Part shown: piece after piece, positions 11,155-21,975 of the stretch
Layout of the letters: every line of letters starts with the position of its first letter
Numbering within the stretch: position 1 is the stretch's first letter
Assembly (NCBI GenBank): GCA_039720395.1
Contig: CM077827.1
Location: 25,642,416-25,706,415 of the forward strand
DNA: 64,000 nt
Source: Liquidambar formosana
Taxonomy: Eukaryota; Streptophyta; Magnoliopsida; Saxifragales; Altingiaceae
Reading direction: 5' to 3'
Notes under the pieces: model-generated
Database searches by the model: none
What the model was told of the DNA's origin: nothing
The model's input: the letters and a program-made list of their open reading frames with translations, nothing else
Made by a program: the position numbers and the translations under genes

Positions 11155-13020
11155 AGGAAGTGTACTCAAGTCATGAGTATACTTAAACCACTGAGGGTTG
11201 AGAATTGATAAGAGAAGCATATTCAAGCCACTACGAATGAACATACTTTTGAAATGGAAAGATATATTCTAGTCACGAATATATTTAACCAAGTGATGAG
11301 AATGAAATCTGAGAAGCACATTCAAGTGATGAACATACCTTTGAAATGGAGAAATATATCCAAGCGATGGATATACTTAACCAAGTAAGTGACAAAATAT
11401 CTGAGAAGTATACTCAAGTGATGAGTATACCACTGAAATGGAGAAATATATTCAGGTCACGAATATATTTAACCAAGTAATCTGAGAATGAAATCTGAGA
11501 AATATACTCAAGTGGTGAGCATACCATTGAAATGGAGAAATATATCCAAGCGATGGATATCTTTAACCAAGTAGGATAAGAATAATCTGAGAGGTGTTTT
11601 CAAGTGATGAGTGTACTTTTGAAATGGAGAAATATATTCAGGTCACGAACATATTTAACCAAGTGATGAAAAAGATGCTGAGAAATATACTCAAGTGATG
11701 AGTATACTTAATGATTGAAAAAGACTGAGAAGTACGTTCAAGTGATGAACATACTTTTGAAATGGAGAAATGTATCCAAGTGATGGATATATTTAACCAA
11801 GTAAGCTGAGAAGTACACTCAAGTGATGAGCATACCATTGAGATGGAGAAATATATCCAAACGACGGATATATTTAACCAAGTAAGATAAGAATAATCTG
11901 AGAAGTGTACTCAAGTGATGAGTACACCATTGAAATGGAGAAATATATTCTAGTCACGAATATACTTAACCAAGTAAGTGACAAGTATGTTTAAGTGATA
12001 AACATACCATTGAAATAAAGAAATATATCCAAGTGATGGATATACTTAACCAAGTAAGTGACAAGTATGTTTAAGTGATAAACATACCATTGAAATAGAG
12101 AAATATATCCAAGCGATGGATATACTTAAGCAAGTAAGATAGAGAATAATCTGAGAAGTGTACTCAAGTGATGAGTACACCATTGAAATGGAGAAATATA
12201 TTCTAGTCATGAATATATTTAACCAAGTAAGTGACAAATATTCTGAGAAGTATGTTCAAGCGATGAACATACCATTGAAATGGAGAAATATACCCAAGCG
12301 ATGGATATACTTAACCAAGTAAGTGGCAAAATATCTGAGAAGTATACTCAAGTGATGAGTATACCATTGAAATGGAAAAAATATACCCAAGTGGTGGATA
12401 TACTTAACCAAGTAAGTGACAAATGATCTGAGAAGTATGTTCAAGTGATGAACATACCATTGAAATGGAGAAGTGTACCCAAGCGATGGATATACTTAAC
12501 CAAGTAAGTGACAAAATATCTGAGAAGTATGTTCAAGTGATGAACATACCATTGAAATGGAGAAATATATTCAAGTGATGAATATATTTAACCAAGTAAG
12601 TGATAATGAGGATCTGAAACTAGGAAGCATATTCAATGGGCGAACATGCTTTTGAAATGGAAGAATATATTCAAGTGATGAATATATTCAACCAAGTATG
12701 ATAGAAAATGAGAATTTGAAACTGAGAAGCATATTCAAAGGGTGAATACACTTTTGAAATGGAAAAATATATTCAAGTGATGAATATATTCAACCAAGTA
12801 GGATAGGGAATGAGAATTTGAAACCGAGAAGCATATTCAAAGGGTGAATACACTTTTGAAATGGAAAAATATATTCAAGTGATGAATATATTCAACCAAG
12901 TAGGATAGGGAATGAGAATTTGAAACCGAGAAGCATATTCAAAGAGTGAATACACTTTTGAAATGGAAGAATATATTCAAGTGATGAGTATATTCAACCA
13001 AGTGGGATGAAAAATCAAGA
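11155..13020 (-). repeat. Tandem array of paired hairpins (element 1 copy)
   Basis: About 20 irregular units of roughly 92 bp, each with two inverted repeats of 8-10 bp around a 7-base loop (AAGTGAT, AAGCGAT, AGGTCAC, TAGTCAC). Examples: GTATACTC/GAGTATAC at 11408-11430, GTGTACTC/GAGTACAC at 11905-11927, ATATATTC/GAATATAT at 11262-11284. The arms vary together between units. The proximal end (12,600-13,020) has longer, more homogeneous units. The array lies between the 3' LTR and the antisense gene, so it is 3' untranslated on sense RNA and 5' upstream sequence for the antisense gene. Confidence 0.9.
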
Positions 13021-13288
13021 TTTGAAATGAGGATATATGATCAATTTATCAAGATTGAACAGGCATGGTGCAAGAGGAAAGTGACTTAACACATTGTCAC
13101 TTGAGTTGGCATGACACAGGGGAAATATATTCAACCCTTTTGAACATAAAATCAATTCAAGGAATTGATTTCAAGATGGAATTTGATTGATTTTAAGCTC
13201 AAAAAGTGTTGAATATCTCATTTGGAAGGAGGTTTGATCACGCGTCAAGGCGAGACAAAGCGAGAAGCAAAACCAAAACAAAGTGGCT

Positions 13289-13344
13289 TGGGTGACCACC
13301 AGGCCTCGGGAGGCTAGCCGCCCAGGCCTGGGTGGTTACCCGAG
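13289..13344 (+). promoter_or_regulatory. GC-rich palindromic block upstream of the element 1 antisense gene
   Basis: The arms GGGTGACCACC and GGTGGTTACCCGAG enclose GGCTAGCC and CCCAGGCCTGGG. The block ends 88 bp before the TATA box at 13432. The spacing is the same in the other three DUF7745-like copies. Confidence 0.75.
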
Positions 13345-13431
13345 CCCAAAGCGGAAATCCCACTTTGAATAGCAAACTTCCTATTCTGATGGGTTTTTTC
13401 CTATTTGAACTTGGATTTGTGACCTTTTCCC

Positions 13432-13438
13432 TATAAAA
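13432..13438 (+). promoter_or_regulatory. TATA box of the element 1 antisense gene
   Basis: TATAAAA in the context CTATAAAAACACATCCAAG, 56 bp before the ATG at 13488. The same context precedes the genes at 31159 and 56719, and a shorter match (CTATAAAAACACAT) precedes the gene at 47670. This argues that the gene has its own promoter. Confidence 0.7.
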
Positions 13439-13487
13439 ACACATCCAAGAGGTTCCTAAACCTACTTGTATTCATTCATTAGAAATT

Positions 13488-14774
13488 ATGGAGGCTCTAG
13501 ACAAATTTTTAGGAGGGTTTTTGAGAGTTATGAGTGCTGAAGCAAAATCTGAGTTCAAGTGCTTTGGCTTGGATCCATTGCTCTCCTTGAGGCATGTGAG
13601 GCTTGAAACGAACCTCTTGACTGCTGCTACATATTTTTGGGATCCTCAAGTTCATGTGTTCCGCTTCAACTATGAAGAACTGTGCCCAACCATGGAGGAA
13701 TTCTGTGCATTGTATGGAGTTTCAACGGTAGGTCCTTTCATTCTCCCTACTCCTAGCCCAAGCTTTCTTACTTCTTTCTCCAATCTACTTGGGATTCACC
13801 CACAATATGCCTCTACGTTTGTAAAGGACCATATGGTAGACTTGATGAAATTGGCAACCTCTTTTTTAGCTTATGATAGTAAAGGTATTCTGAATTTTAC
13901 CTTTCCTATTAAGCATGCTCTTGCCTTTTGCCTCATTGGTCGTTTTCTTATTTCCACTGGTACTCCACATGTTCCCATTCAAATCTGTGACTTGATTCCT
14001 CTCCTTGCCAAGGGCCATAACTTGATTCCCATGGTGCTAGCTGAAACCCTGAATGGTTTGGATAAAACTTATGAGGACCCAAAGGTTCCTATAGGAGGTA
14101 GCCCCATTCTACTGCAGATGTGGTTGCTTGAAAAACTGAATTTCTTGTCACCAGTTGCCATTACACCATACAAGCCCCAGCATTACTGCCTTCGCCGCAT
14201 TGAACTACCTGGGCAATTTTCATTAAGAGATTGGCTAGGTTTCTTCCAAACCCTTTCTTGGAGGAGTGTCAAGTGGTTTGTATTCATATGGGGCTGCAGT
14301 GACCAGGTGCTTCTGTGGACTTCTGGATGCGCCATGGTGAGACTCATAGGACTGAGGTCTACTTCTTTTTATTGGCCTTTAAGGGTTCTTCGTCAGATGG
14401 GTGTCATGCAAACCATACCTACTTCCTTGAAAGGTGACTATCCTGTGGTGCCTGCGGGTCTTTTTGTAGTGACTTGGGCGAAGGACCGATGGCCTAGCAA
14501 GTTGATACTAACCCAAGTTACGAATACTGATGGTCCGTATATGATGAGCCCCGAGTATAAGGAATGGTTGAAAAGCAATTTAGGTAAGAGAGAGACTACT
14601 CGAAGAGAAAGGATTTTTGGACTTATCAAGAACAACGAACTTGGACCTTGCAGAGAAGATATTATGGAAGCAGTGACAGCAGCTTATGAACACGACTTGA
14701 GGAAGAAAAGAAGACATGCAAGAGAGGAGAAGAAAGCTGAAGAGCGAGCTGCAAAGAAGCCCAAGAAAAACTGA
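13488..14774 (+). CDS. Antisense gene of element 1: DUF7745-like protein (428 aa)
   Basis: An uninterrupted frame from an ATG about 50 bp after a TATA box, on the strand opposite to gag-pol and converging on pol. The N-terminal third has the block TYFWDPQ..VFRFNYEELCPTMEEFCALYG, which I associate with the plant DUF7745 family (distantly like the plant mobile domain). The middle has FIWGC and RSTSFYW. The last 40 residues are rich in Lys/Arg (RKKRRH, KKPKKN), a plausible nuclear signal. No catalytic motif, signal peptide or membrane segment is visible. Antisense frames downstream of pol are known in Tat-lineage elements. The function is unknown. The copy in element 3 is about 95% identical and also full length, which suggests selection or recent amplification. 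Confidence 0.85.
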   Translation: MEALDKFLGGFLRVMSAEAKSEFKCFGLDPLLSLRHVRLETNLLTAATYFWDPQVHVFRFNYEELCPTMEEFCALYGVSTVGPFILPTPSPSFLTSFSNLLGIHPQYASTFVKDHMVDLMKLATSFLAYDSKGILNFTFPIKHALAFCLIGRFLISTGTPHVPIQICDLIPLLAKGHNLIPMVLAETLNGLDKTYEDPKVPIGGSPILLQMWLLEKLNFLSPVAITPYKPQHYCLRRIELPGQFSLRDWLGFFQTLSWRSVKWFVFIWGCSDQVLLWTSGCAMVRLIGLRSTSFYWPLRVLRQMGVMQTIPTSLKGDYPVVPAGLFVVTWAKDRWPSKLILTQVTNTDGPYMMSPEYKEWLKSNLGKRETTRRERIFGLIKNNELGPCREDIMEAVTAAYEHDLRKKRRHAREEKKAEERAAKKPKKN

Positions 14775-15089
14775 AGACTCAATAGAATAGGATATTTATG
14801 GCATATTTATAGTTCTTTTACTTAATACCAATGAATTGCTATGTCAATCAATTTTAGTTTTGAATAAATTGCCAATAATAAATCAAATTTGGGATTTTCT
14901 TGTTTGATTTAGACCGCACCCAAGGTAACTTTATGGGTTGCCTACGTATCTCCATGGTTTTTTTTCTTCCTTTTTTTTTTGTTTTTTTTGTTTTTTTTTT
15001 TGTTTTTGAATGGAGAATCAGGTCTTACGTAGTTCTTATGCCTTAACTTTTGCCTAGGCCGCCCTTACGGGTTTTCAACCTAGCAGGCT
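14775..15089. other. Convergent 3' spacer with T-rich/A-rich tract
   Basis: The spacer separates the stop codon of the antisense gene from the stop codon of pol. It holds a T-rich run at about 14958-15006, which is an A-rich tract on the sense strand about 100 bp downstream of pol. The conserved flanks CCCAAGGTAACTTTATGGGTTG and TTGCCTAGGCCGCC are also present in the same spacer of B, C and element 3. No gene is visible. Confidence 0.7.
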
Positions 15090-18000
15090 TCAAACATGAT
15101 ATTTCTTCAATTGATCCAAATTAGTTAGACGAGCGAACTCAATTCCATCTAAATCCATGAGGCGAACAGCCCCTGCTGGCAATATCTCTTTGATAATGTA
15201 TGGCCCACCCCAACTTGGCTTGAATTTTCCCCGCGGATCGAACACTGGAGCTCTGATTTCTTTCAGCACTACATCCCCTTTCTTTAGACCTCGATCTTTG
15301 ACATGCTTGTTGAATGCTCTGGCAACTCTCCGTTGATACCCCTGAACATGATACAGCGCCCTTAAACGCCTTTCATCCAGCAAAGCTAACTCATCATAGC
15401 GGCTCTTAACCCAGTCCACTTCTGTTATCTGGCTCTCCACGGCAACTCTTAGTGAAGGAACTTCCAATTCAACTGGCAACACGGCCTCCATTCCATAAAC
15501 TAGAGAATAAGGGGTAGCCCCTGTTGACGACCTTATTGATGTTTTGTAACCCCATAGAGCCAATGGCAACTTCTCATGCCAGTCTGTGTGTGAGTCCGCA
15601 GTCTTCTGTAGTATCTTCTTGATGTTCTTGTTAGCTGCTTCCACCGCTCCATTAGTCTGAGGACGGTATGGTGACGACAGATGGTGGGCTATGCCATACT
15701 TTTGCAAGAGCTCATGGGTTTCTTTCTGAAAGTGCTGGCCATTGTCTGAGATAACTTCATGCGGTACCCCATATCGATAGATGATGCTGTGCTGTATGAA
15801 CTGTGCTACCTTCTTGGAATTCAAGGTCTTGAAGGACGCTGCTTCCACCCACTTAGTGAAGTAGTCGATGGCGACCAGGATGTATTCATGCCCATTTGAT
15901 GCCTTTGGCTTGATCTGTCCGATGATATCTATCCCCCATACCGCGAATGGCCAAGGTGATGACATACTCGTTAAAGGCATAGAAGGCAAATGTTGTCCAC
16001 TGGCGAACAGTTGGCATTTGTGGCACTTCTTGACATGTGCGTGGCAGTCTCTTTCCATGGTAGACCAATAATAGCCTAACCTCATGATTTTCTTAGCTAA
16101 CATATAGCCATTCATATGCGGAGCCCCTGTCCCTTCATGGATTTCTTTAATCAGATGCTCGGCTTCCTCCTCGGTGACACACAGCAGGTGGATCTCGTCG
16201 TATGATCTCCAATATAGCTTTCCTCCACAAAGTACATAGTGACTCGCCAACCGCCTTAGGGTTTTTCTATCGATACGAGATGCTCCTTCTGGGTACTCCC
16301 TTTCTTCAATGAACTTCATTATGTCATGGAACCACGGGTGGCCATCATTTACCTCTCCTCCTCGGATTGCACAACAGTACACAGGCTTGTCTCGGCATTC
16401 TATCACCAACGGCTTCACATTTCCCCCTTCAGGTATCTCCACCATGGATGCTAGGGTCGCCAAGGCATCGGCGAACTGGTTCTTGTTTCTTGAAAGGTAG
16501 TTGAACTCTATCTCTGAGAACTCCTTGGTTAGAGCTTCCAGATAGGCATGGTAAGGCAACAATTTCTCATCTCGAGTTTTCCATTCCCCTTTTATCTGGT
16601 AAATGATTAGTGCTGAGTCCCCGAACACTTCCAATTCTTTGATCCCCAATTCAAGTGCCGCTTCCAGTGCTAGGATACAGGCCTTATACTCAGCAATGTT
16701 GTTGGTAGCTTCGAACCCCAACTTGACCGCTAACGGTGTAAATGCCTCTTCGGGTGAGACCAGCAGGACTCCTATCCCATAACCTTTCTTATTGGCTGCC
16801 CCATCGAAGTATACTCTCCAAGTTTTTCTACCAATCTCTAGCACGTACTCATCTGGGAATTGATCGTTGAACAAAGCGGATGATGACACCGGACAGCTGG
16901 CTAGGTAGTCTGCGATGACGCTTCCCTTGATAGACTTCTGATTCACGTACTTGATGTCGAATTCATTGAGGAGAATTGACCATCGAGCAGTTCTGAATGA
17001 CAATACTGGCCTTTCTACCAGGTACTTCAACGGGTCCATGCGACTTATCAAGAACACTTCGAAGGACATCATGTAGTGTCGGAGTTTCTGCGTCGCCCAT
17101 ACTAGTGCCACACAAGCTTTTTCAATCGCATTGTACTTCACTTCAAAGTCTGTCATTTTCTTGCTTAAGTAATAGATGGCATTCTCCTTTGTAGACCCTT
17201 CGAGATATTGAGCTAACATAGCCCCCGTCACGGTTTCGGTGACCGTTAAGTATAACAAAAGTGGCACACCTTGCCGTGGGGGAACTAAGATTGGAGGATT
17301 GCTCAAGTATCTCTTAATGGTCTCAAAGGCCTCTTGGCATTCTTCGTTCCATACTTTTGGCACACCTTTCTTAAGCAATTTGAAGATTGGTTCGCAAACC
17401 ATGGTTAAGTTGGCAATAAATCGGCTTATGTATTGAACTCTTCCCAGAAAACCCCGGATCTGCTTCTCAGTGCTAGGCGGCTCCATCTCCACAATAGCTT
17501 TTATCTTCCCTGGGTCCACTTCGATACCTCTCTGAGTGATCATAAACCCCAATAACTTACCTGCAGTGACACCAAAAGCGCACTTCTGTGGGTTTAGACG
17601 GAGATTGTACTTCTTTGCTCGCTCTAGGAATTTCTCTAGCGCCTTAGAATGCCCTTATCTATCCACGGACTTTACGATCATATCATCGACATAAACCTCG
17701 ACTTCCTTATGGATCATATCATGCAATAGGGTCGTAGCTGCTCTTTGGTAAGTAGCCCCAGCGTTTCTTAAGCCAAAAGGCATTACCTTGTAACGGTACG
17801 TTCCCCATTGCGTGATAAAGGCTGTTTTCTCCATGTCTTGAGGTGCCATCTTTATCTGGTTATACCCGGAGAATCTGTCCATGAAGGAGAGGAGTGCATG
17901 TCCCACCGTGCTATCTACCAACACGTCGATATGGGGTAAAGGAAAGTCATCCTTAGGGCTCGCGGCGTTGAGATCTCGGAAGTCGACACACATCCTCACT

Positions 18001-18468
18001 TTCCCATCTTTTTTAGGCACAGGCACTATATTCGACAGCCACTCGGGGTACTCCACAACTTGGAGGAAACCCGCGTCTAGTTGTTTAGTTACCTCTTCTT
18101 TTACTTTTAGAGCCCATTCTGGTTTTAATCTTCTGAGTTTCTGCTTTACCGGCTTCTTTAGGGAATTGGTGGGGATATAGTGTTGCACAATATCGGGGTC
18201 AATGCCAGGCATGTCTTCATAAGACCATGCAAAAGCCATAATGTTGGCTTTCAAGAGGGAGATCATCTTTTCTTTTTCAACGGGAGAGAGGGTTTTCCCA
18301 ATTTTAACTATTCTTGGCAATTCATTCGTCCCTAAGTTGATTGATTCCAACTCATCCATATTAGGTTCAGTGACGCCCCTTTTCCTTTGCTCAACGAGCT
18401 CCGGGGGGACATCGTTCCTAGGATCTATATCCATGCCATAAATATCCATAGAGGAGAGAAAAGAGACA
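15090..18468 (-). pseudogene. pol: Element 1 pol: RT, RNase H, second RNase H, integrase (one stop codon)
   Basis: The frame is the same length as the intact 1119-residue pol of element 3 (ATG at 18449), but a TAA at 17655-17657 interrupts it just after the RT catalytic YVDD region (VDR-stop-GH). Downstream the frame stays open through the degenerate RNase H, the second RNase H (VYFDGAANKKGYG, AEYKAC, GDSALI, FADAL), the HHCC finger and the integrase core. The second RNase H has AEYKA where element 3 has AEYEA; the conserved acidic residue appears kept before the changed one. Exon 2 is taken to start at 18468, after a predicted splice acceptor. Confidence 0.88.
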
Positions 18469-18639
18469 CTGCATATATAGAGAAAGAAAGCACACTTTAT
18501 TGACTAGGAATAATGGGAATGACACACAAAAGAAAGAAGGAAAACAAACAAATCTGTATCAATACTATGACTCCACAAAGTGAGTAAAGTAGATACATCT
18601 TATTGAATTAGGGAAATATTACTAAACTAAGACACCTAC
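18469..18639 (-). other. Probable intron between protease and RT (element 1)
   Basis: On the minus strand a donor GTAGGT overlaps the protease stop codon. An acceptor TATATGCAG lies 171 nt on, preceded by a pyrimidine-rich run. Removing this segment takes out the stop codon and keeps the protease frame continuous with the pol frame (phase 2 join). Element 3 has the same 171-nt arrangement. A spliced intron at this place is known for Ogre elements. Splicing is inferred, not shown. Confidence 0.7.
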
Positions 18640-20172
18640 AAGCTGCTATCAGGTAGGCCAAGGTCTTCTTCTTCATGGATCTCCGCAACGACACCACATT
18701 CAAGGTACCCATTCAGGAGTGGCAAGGTAGCATGGCTAATGGACGAACCCTGGAGTTCTTCAATGGTCGAGTCTTCCATGATGAGGATCATGTCTTGGAA
18801 CATTTCAGTCATAGCCCCTGCATCAAGGTTCTCTGCCCAGTCCTCCTCTTTCTTTTCCCAGAACTCATCATTGATGGCATCATCATCCACCATTTCAGCT
18901 GTGATTGGATACCATTCGGTGAAGAAGATTTCAAAACCCGGAACTCGGATCTTGGTAGCTTGGTCAAAGGTGGGCTCTGGAAACCCGCAATATAGAAAAT
19001 CATCCCCTTCTTTGACGAAGTAACCATTCAAAGTAGGTCGATATGGCGAGATCTTCAGGTCTGGCACCCTTCCCTCGGCTTTGGCTCTTACTTTCTCTTT
19101 GTTCCTCTTCAGCATTTCCGCATGATCATTTCTAGAGGGCTCATATCCTAGCCCGAAGGTGTATGAGGTGACACGGCTTTGAATAGACGTAGGGATCCCT
19201 TGTTGGCGACGCCCTAGCCCCATGCCTGGAAAGAAACTCATCTTTCTCATTATTTCACCGACGTGCAAGTTGCCATGGGGGCAAAAGTCCAAGGGTATTA
19301 ATTCACCCTTTTCGAGCTCTTTTTCAATGCATTGGACATAGTCAAACCCAGATAGCGGTATCGCTGCTGATTCAGGTTGTATCTCACATATAGGCACACC
19401 TGCGAGTTTCAATTCATAGTCCCCTTGAAGCGTTACTATGGCTCCTTCATAAGGAAACTTCACCTTTTGATGGAGTGAAGATGGCACAGCCCCAGCAGGA
19501 TGGATCCAAGGTCGGCCCAACAGCAAGTTGAAACATGACGGCACATCCAACACTTGGAATTCCACCCTAAATTCAGTGGGTCCCATGATAAGAGGCAAAG
19601 TAACTACCCCTATTACTTCTCGGCGGGTGTTGTCATAAGCTCTTACGGTCTGCCCGGATGGCGTGAAATCAGTGGGTCCCAAACCCAAAACAGTGGCAGT
19701 TCGGAGAGGACATACATTCAGTGCGGACCCATTGTCGATAAAAACGGTGGGAACCCTCTTCCCCATAGTGTCAACGGTCACATAGAGAGCTTGAGAATGG
19801 CTCGGCCCGCTTTTAGGTAGGTCTACATCGGTGAACACGATGGTTGAGTTCTTGGGAGTTGGATTCACCAAATGTACCAATCCCTCGGGGGATGTGTCAA
19901 CAGGCACTTGTATCTGATTCAACAGTTTCAACACGGTCTGTCTGTGCTTATGCGAGGCCATGAGCAAGCCCCAAATAGTAATGTTGGCATTGGTCTTCTT
20001 CAGCTACCTAAGCACTTCATCCTCTTCTTCTTGCAAGCTAGGACGCCTCTGCCCTTCCAAATCTTCCAACGGATTTTCAGATTCTAGGTGGGGGGGCTTA
20101 AAATGACGACCCCCTCTGGTTATATGGTCCAACTCATCATCGCTAGCCCATATGTCATGGACTTCCTCGGAG
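18636..20172 (-). pseudogene. Element 1 protease region and gag-pro C-terminus
   Basis: Open from about 20,000 to the stop at 18636-18638. It holds a retropepsin with an IDNGSALN active site (D-N-G in place of the usual D-T/S-G, as in many Tat elements), a LLLGRPW motif and a glycine-rich FPGMGLGRRQQG stretch resembling a G-patch. The tail is acidic. Compared with element 3 the connection to gag is broken twice: a 1-nt insertion near 20178 and a CAG-to-TAG change near 20005. Both make this copy defective. Confidence 0.85.
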
Positions 20173-21975
20173 TCATTCTAATAAGTCATCCCATTCTATT
20201 ATGTCAATGCTCTCCATTTCTGTCGGCAAGTCATCCCAACCTGAAGGGACTATCGGCTCATCTGATATCGGACTTGAGCTTGAGTACAGCACATAGTAAT
20301 CATATTTCCCCGACGCTTCACCTAATAGGCCAACCTGAGGATCCCCTGCTTCATATCTTTCTTTCAGCTCTTGTTGGATAGGTTTCTTTGGCAACAACAA
20401 AACCTTTTGGTCAATGAGGTCTTGGATGATCTTCTTTAGTATAGAACAAGCCTCGGTGTCATGGCCGGGTGCACGATGGTATTGGCAATATTGGTGAGGG
20501 GTTGATAGTCTTGGCTTTGGTGGAAGTGGCATAATAAGGCTGTTATTGCGGCAAATGGTGAAGAGACGGGTTAAGGTCATGGGGAGCGGAGTGTATTGTC
20601 TTATGGGATGGCGAGGGCGAGAGGATTCAACCCCAATGGCATTTATGGTGTTAGGTGGGGGTGTGTTGTTGTGTGATGGGAGAGGATTACGGGTGACATT
20701 TGGACGGGTTGGTGGTGAAATGACTTGCTTGTCAATGAGGTCTTGGACTTGGTGGCGAAGGCGAATACAGCGATTGGTGGCATGGCCTTTGGATTGGTGG
20801 TACTTGCAGTACTCATTCTCATTGTAGCTCTTGGGTAAGGGATTTGGTGGAGGTCTTGGGTCGAGTGGCTTCAATAGGTCACGGCTTATGAGCTTTTCAA
20901 GGACTCTTTCGAGTGGCATGAATAGGTCAGTGAATTGGCGAGGTGGGTTGACATCATTGAGAGAAAAGGGTTGGATTGGTTGAGTTATGGTGTTGACCTC
21001 GGCATTGTTCTTCCCAGTAAAGTTTGTCTTGCGACTCCTCACTTCCTCAGTCTTGATTGTCTCATCATTGATAGCATCTTCAACCTGCGTGCCAGCCCCA
21101 ATGAGAGCTTTAAAATTTGGGAAATAGTGGGCAAATAGGTGCTTGTGATACACGGGCAGCAGGTTCTTAACCACTAACTGAATTTGGTCCTCCTCATTCG
21201 GCCTATCCGTCATTCTCGACGCCTTTTGTCTCCACCTTGTAATGTAAGCGGAGAAAGTTTCATGAGCCCCTTGCTTGGTAGTTTCTAGGTCCCTTCGAGT
21301 AACGTCCACCTCTGTGTTATACTTGTAGTGCTCTGAAAACTCATTGCATATGTCTTCCCAAGTCCGGGTTCTATTCTCATCCAAGGATAAGAACCATTTC
21401 AAAGCAGAAGTGGCCAAGGTTTCATGGAACATTTGAGCTAAAAGCTCGTCAGTAGCCCCTCGAGGGTGCATAGCTCGCACGTACATCTTCAAATGAGTCT
21501 TAGGGCAACCCGTCCCATCGAACTTTTCTAACTCCGGCATCTTGAATTGTAGTGGAATACGAGCCGTTGGAAACAGGGATAGAGTCCGCACATCGACCAT
21601 GTCATCAGCCCTGCGAATCCCTTTTATGGTTCTCTCCAAAGCTTCTACCTTGCTAGCTAACACGGAATCACTGCTAGTACCTTTCCCCTTGGCTTCCCCT
21701 TCTAGGTTGGTGACCTCAGGTTTCGAGCTACTTTCCCCCCTTGTCTTGGTGTTCTCATTGGATTGAGGTCCCTCTTCGGTGCCAGCCCCATGAGGTATAC
21801 CCGAGGAATGGGCCTTAGAGCCATTTTGTTCAAGATCCGCCATCTTCTGTTGGTTCTCTTGAGCCATTTTCAATGCGGTATCGGATGTCTCGGCGGTATG
21901 GTCAAGCTTGGCCATGATGGCTTTCAGGCAAGCCTCAAGGTCAAAGTGCCCCTCACTAGTTCTTTCGTCGGCCAT
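20173..21975 (-). CDS. gag: Element 1 Gag
   Basis: Nucleocapsid/capsid polyprotein. I take the ATG at 21975 (MADERTSEGH) as the start; the frame stays open upstream to about 22104 but without a better ATG. After a charged coiled region comes the retrotransposon gag core: KFDGTG..P..HL, ALKWFLSL, TWEDICNEFSEHY, ETFSAYITRWRQKA and EEDQIQLVVKNL. Then two zinc knuckles of the CX2HX4HX4C form follow: CKYHQSKGHATNRC and CQYHRAPGHDTEAC. The stop at 20173 is premature relative to element 3, where gag continues into protease, so this product would be Gag alone. Confidence 0.88.
   Translation of the reverse strand: MADERTSEGHFDLEACLKAIMAKLDHTAETSDTALKMAQENQQKMADLEQNGSKAHSSGIPHGAGTEEGPQSNENTKTRGESSSKPEVTNLEGEAKGKGTSSDSVLASKVEALERTIKGIRRADDMVDVRTLSLFPTARIPLQFKMPELEKFDGTGCPKTHLKMYVRAMHPRGATDELLAQMFHETLATSALKWFLSLDENRTRTWEDICNEFSEHYKYNTEVDVTRRDLETTKQGAHETFSAYITRWRQKASRMTDRPNEEDQIQLVVKNLLPVYHKHLFAHYFPNFKALIGAGTQVEDAINDETIKTEEVRSRKTNFTGKNNAEVNTITQPIQPFSLNDVNPPRQFTDLFMPLERVLEKLISRDLLKPLDPRPPPNPLPKSYNENEYCKYHQSKGHATNRCIRLRHQVQDLIDKQVISPPTRPNVTRNPLPSHNNTPPPNTINAIGVESSRPRHPIRQYTPLPMTLTRLFTICRNNSLIMPLPPKPRLSTPHQYCQYHRAPGHDTEACSILKKIIQDLIDQKVLLLPKKPIQQELKERYEAGDPQVGLLGEASGKYDYYVLYSSSSPISDEPIVPSGWDDLPTEMESIDIIEWDDLLE

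Noticed and set aside
11638..12444. Several 60-70-codon frames within the hairpin arrays
   Set aside because: They are translations of the tandem repeat itself (recurring HFNGM, YTHHL words) and change with unit order.
15868..16071. Plus-strand frames across the pol regions of elements 1 and 3
   Set aside because: Shadows of pol that recur wherever pol is conserved; no independent start context.
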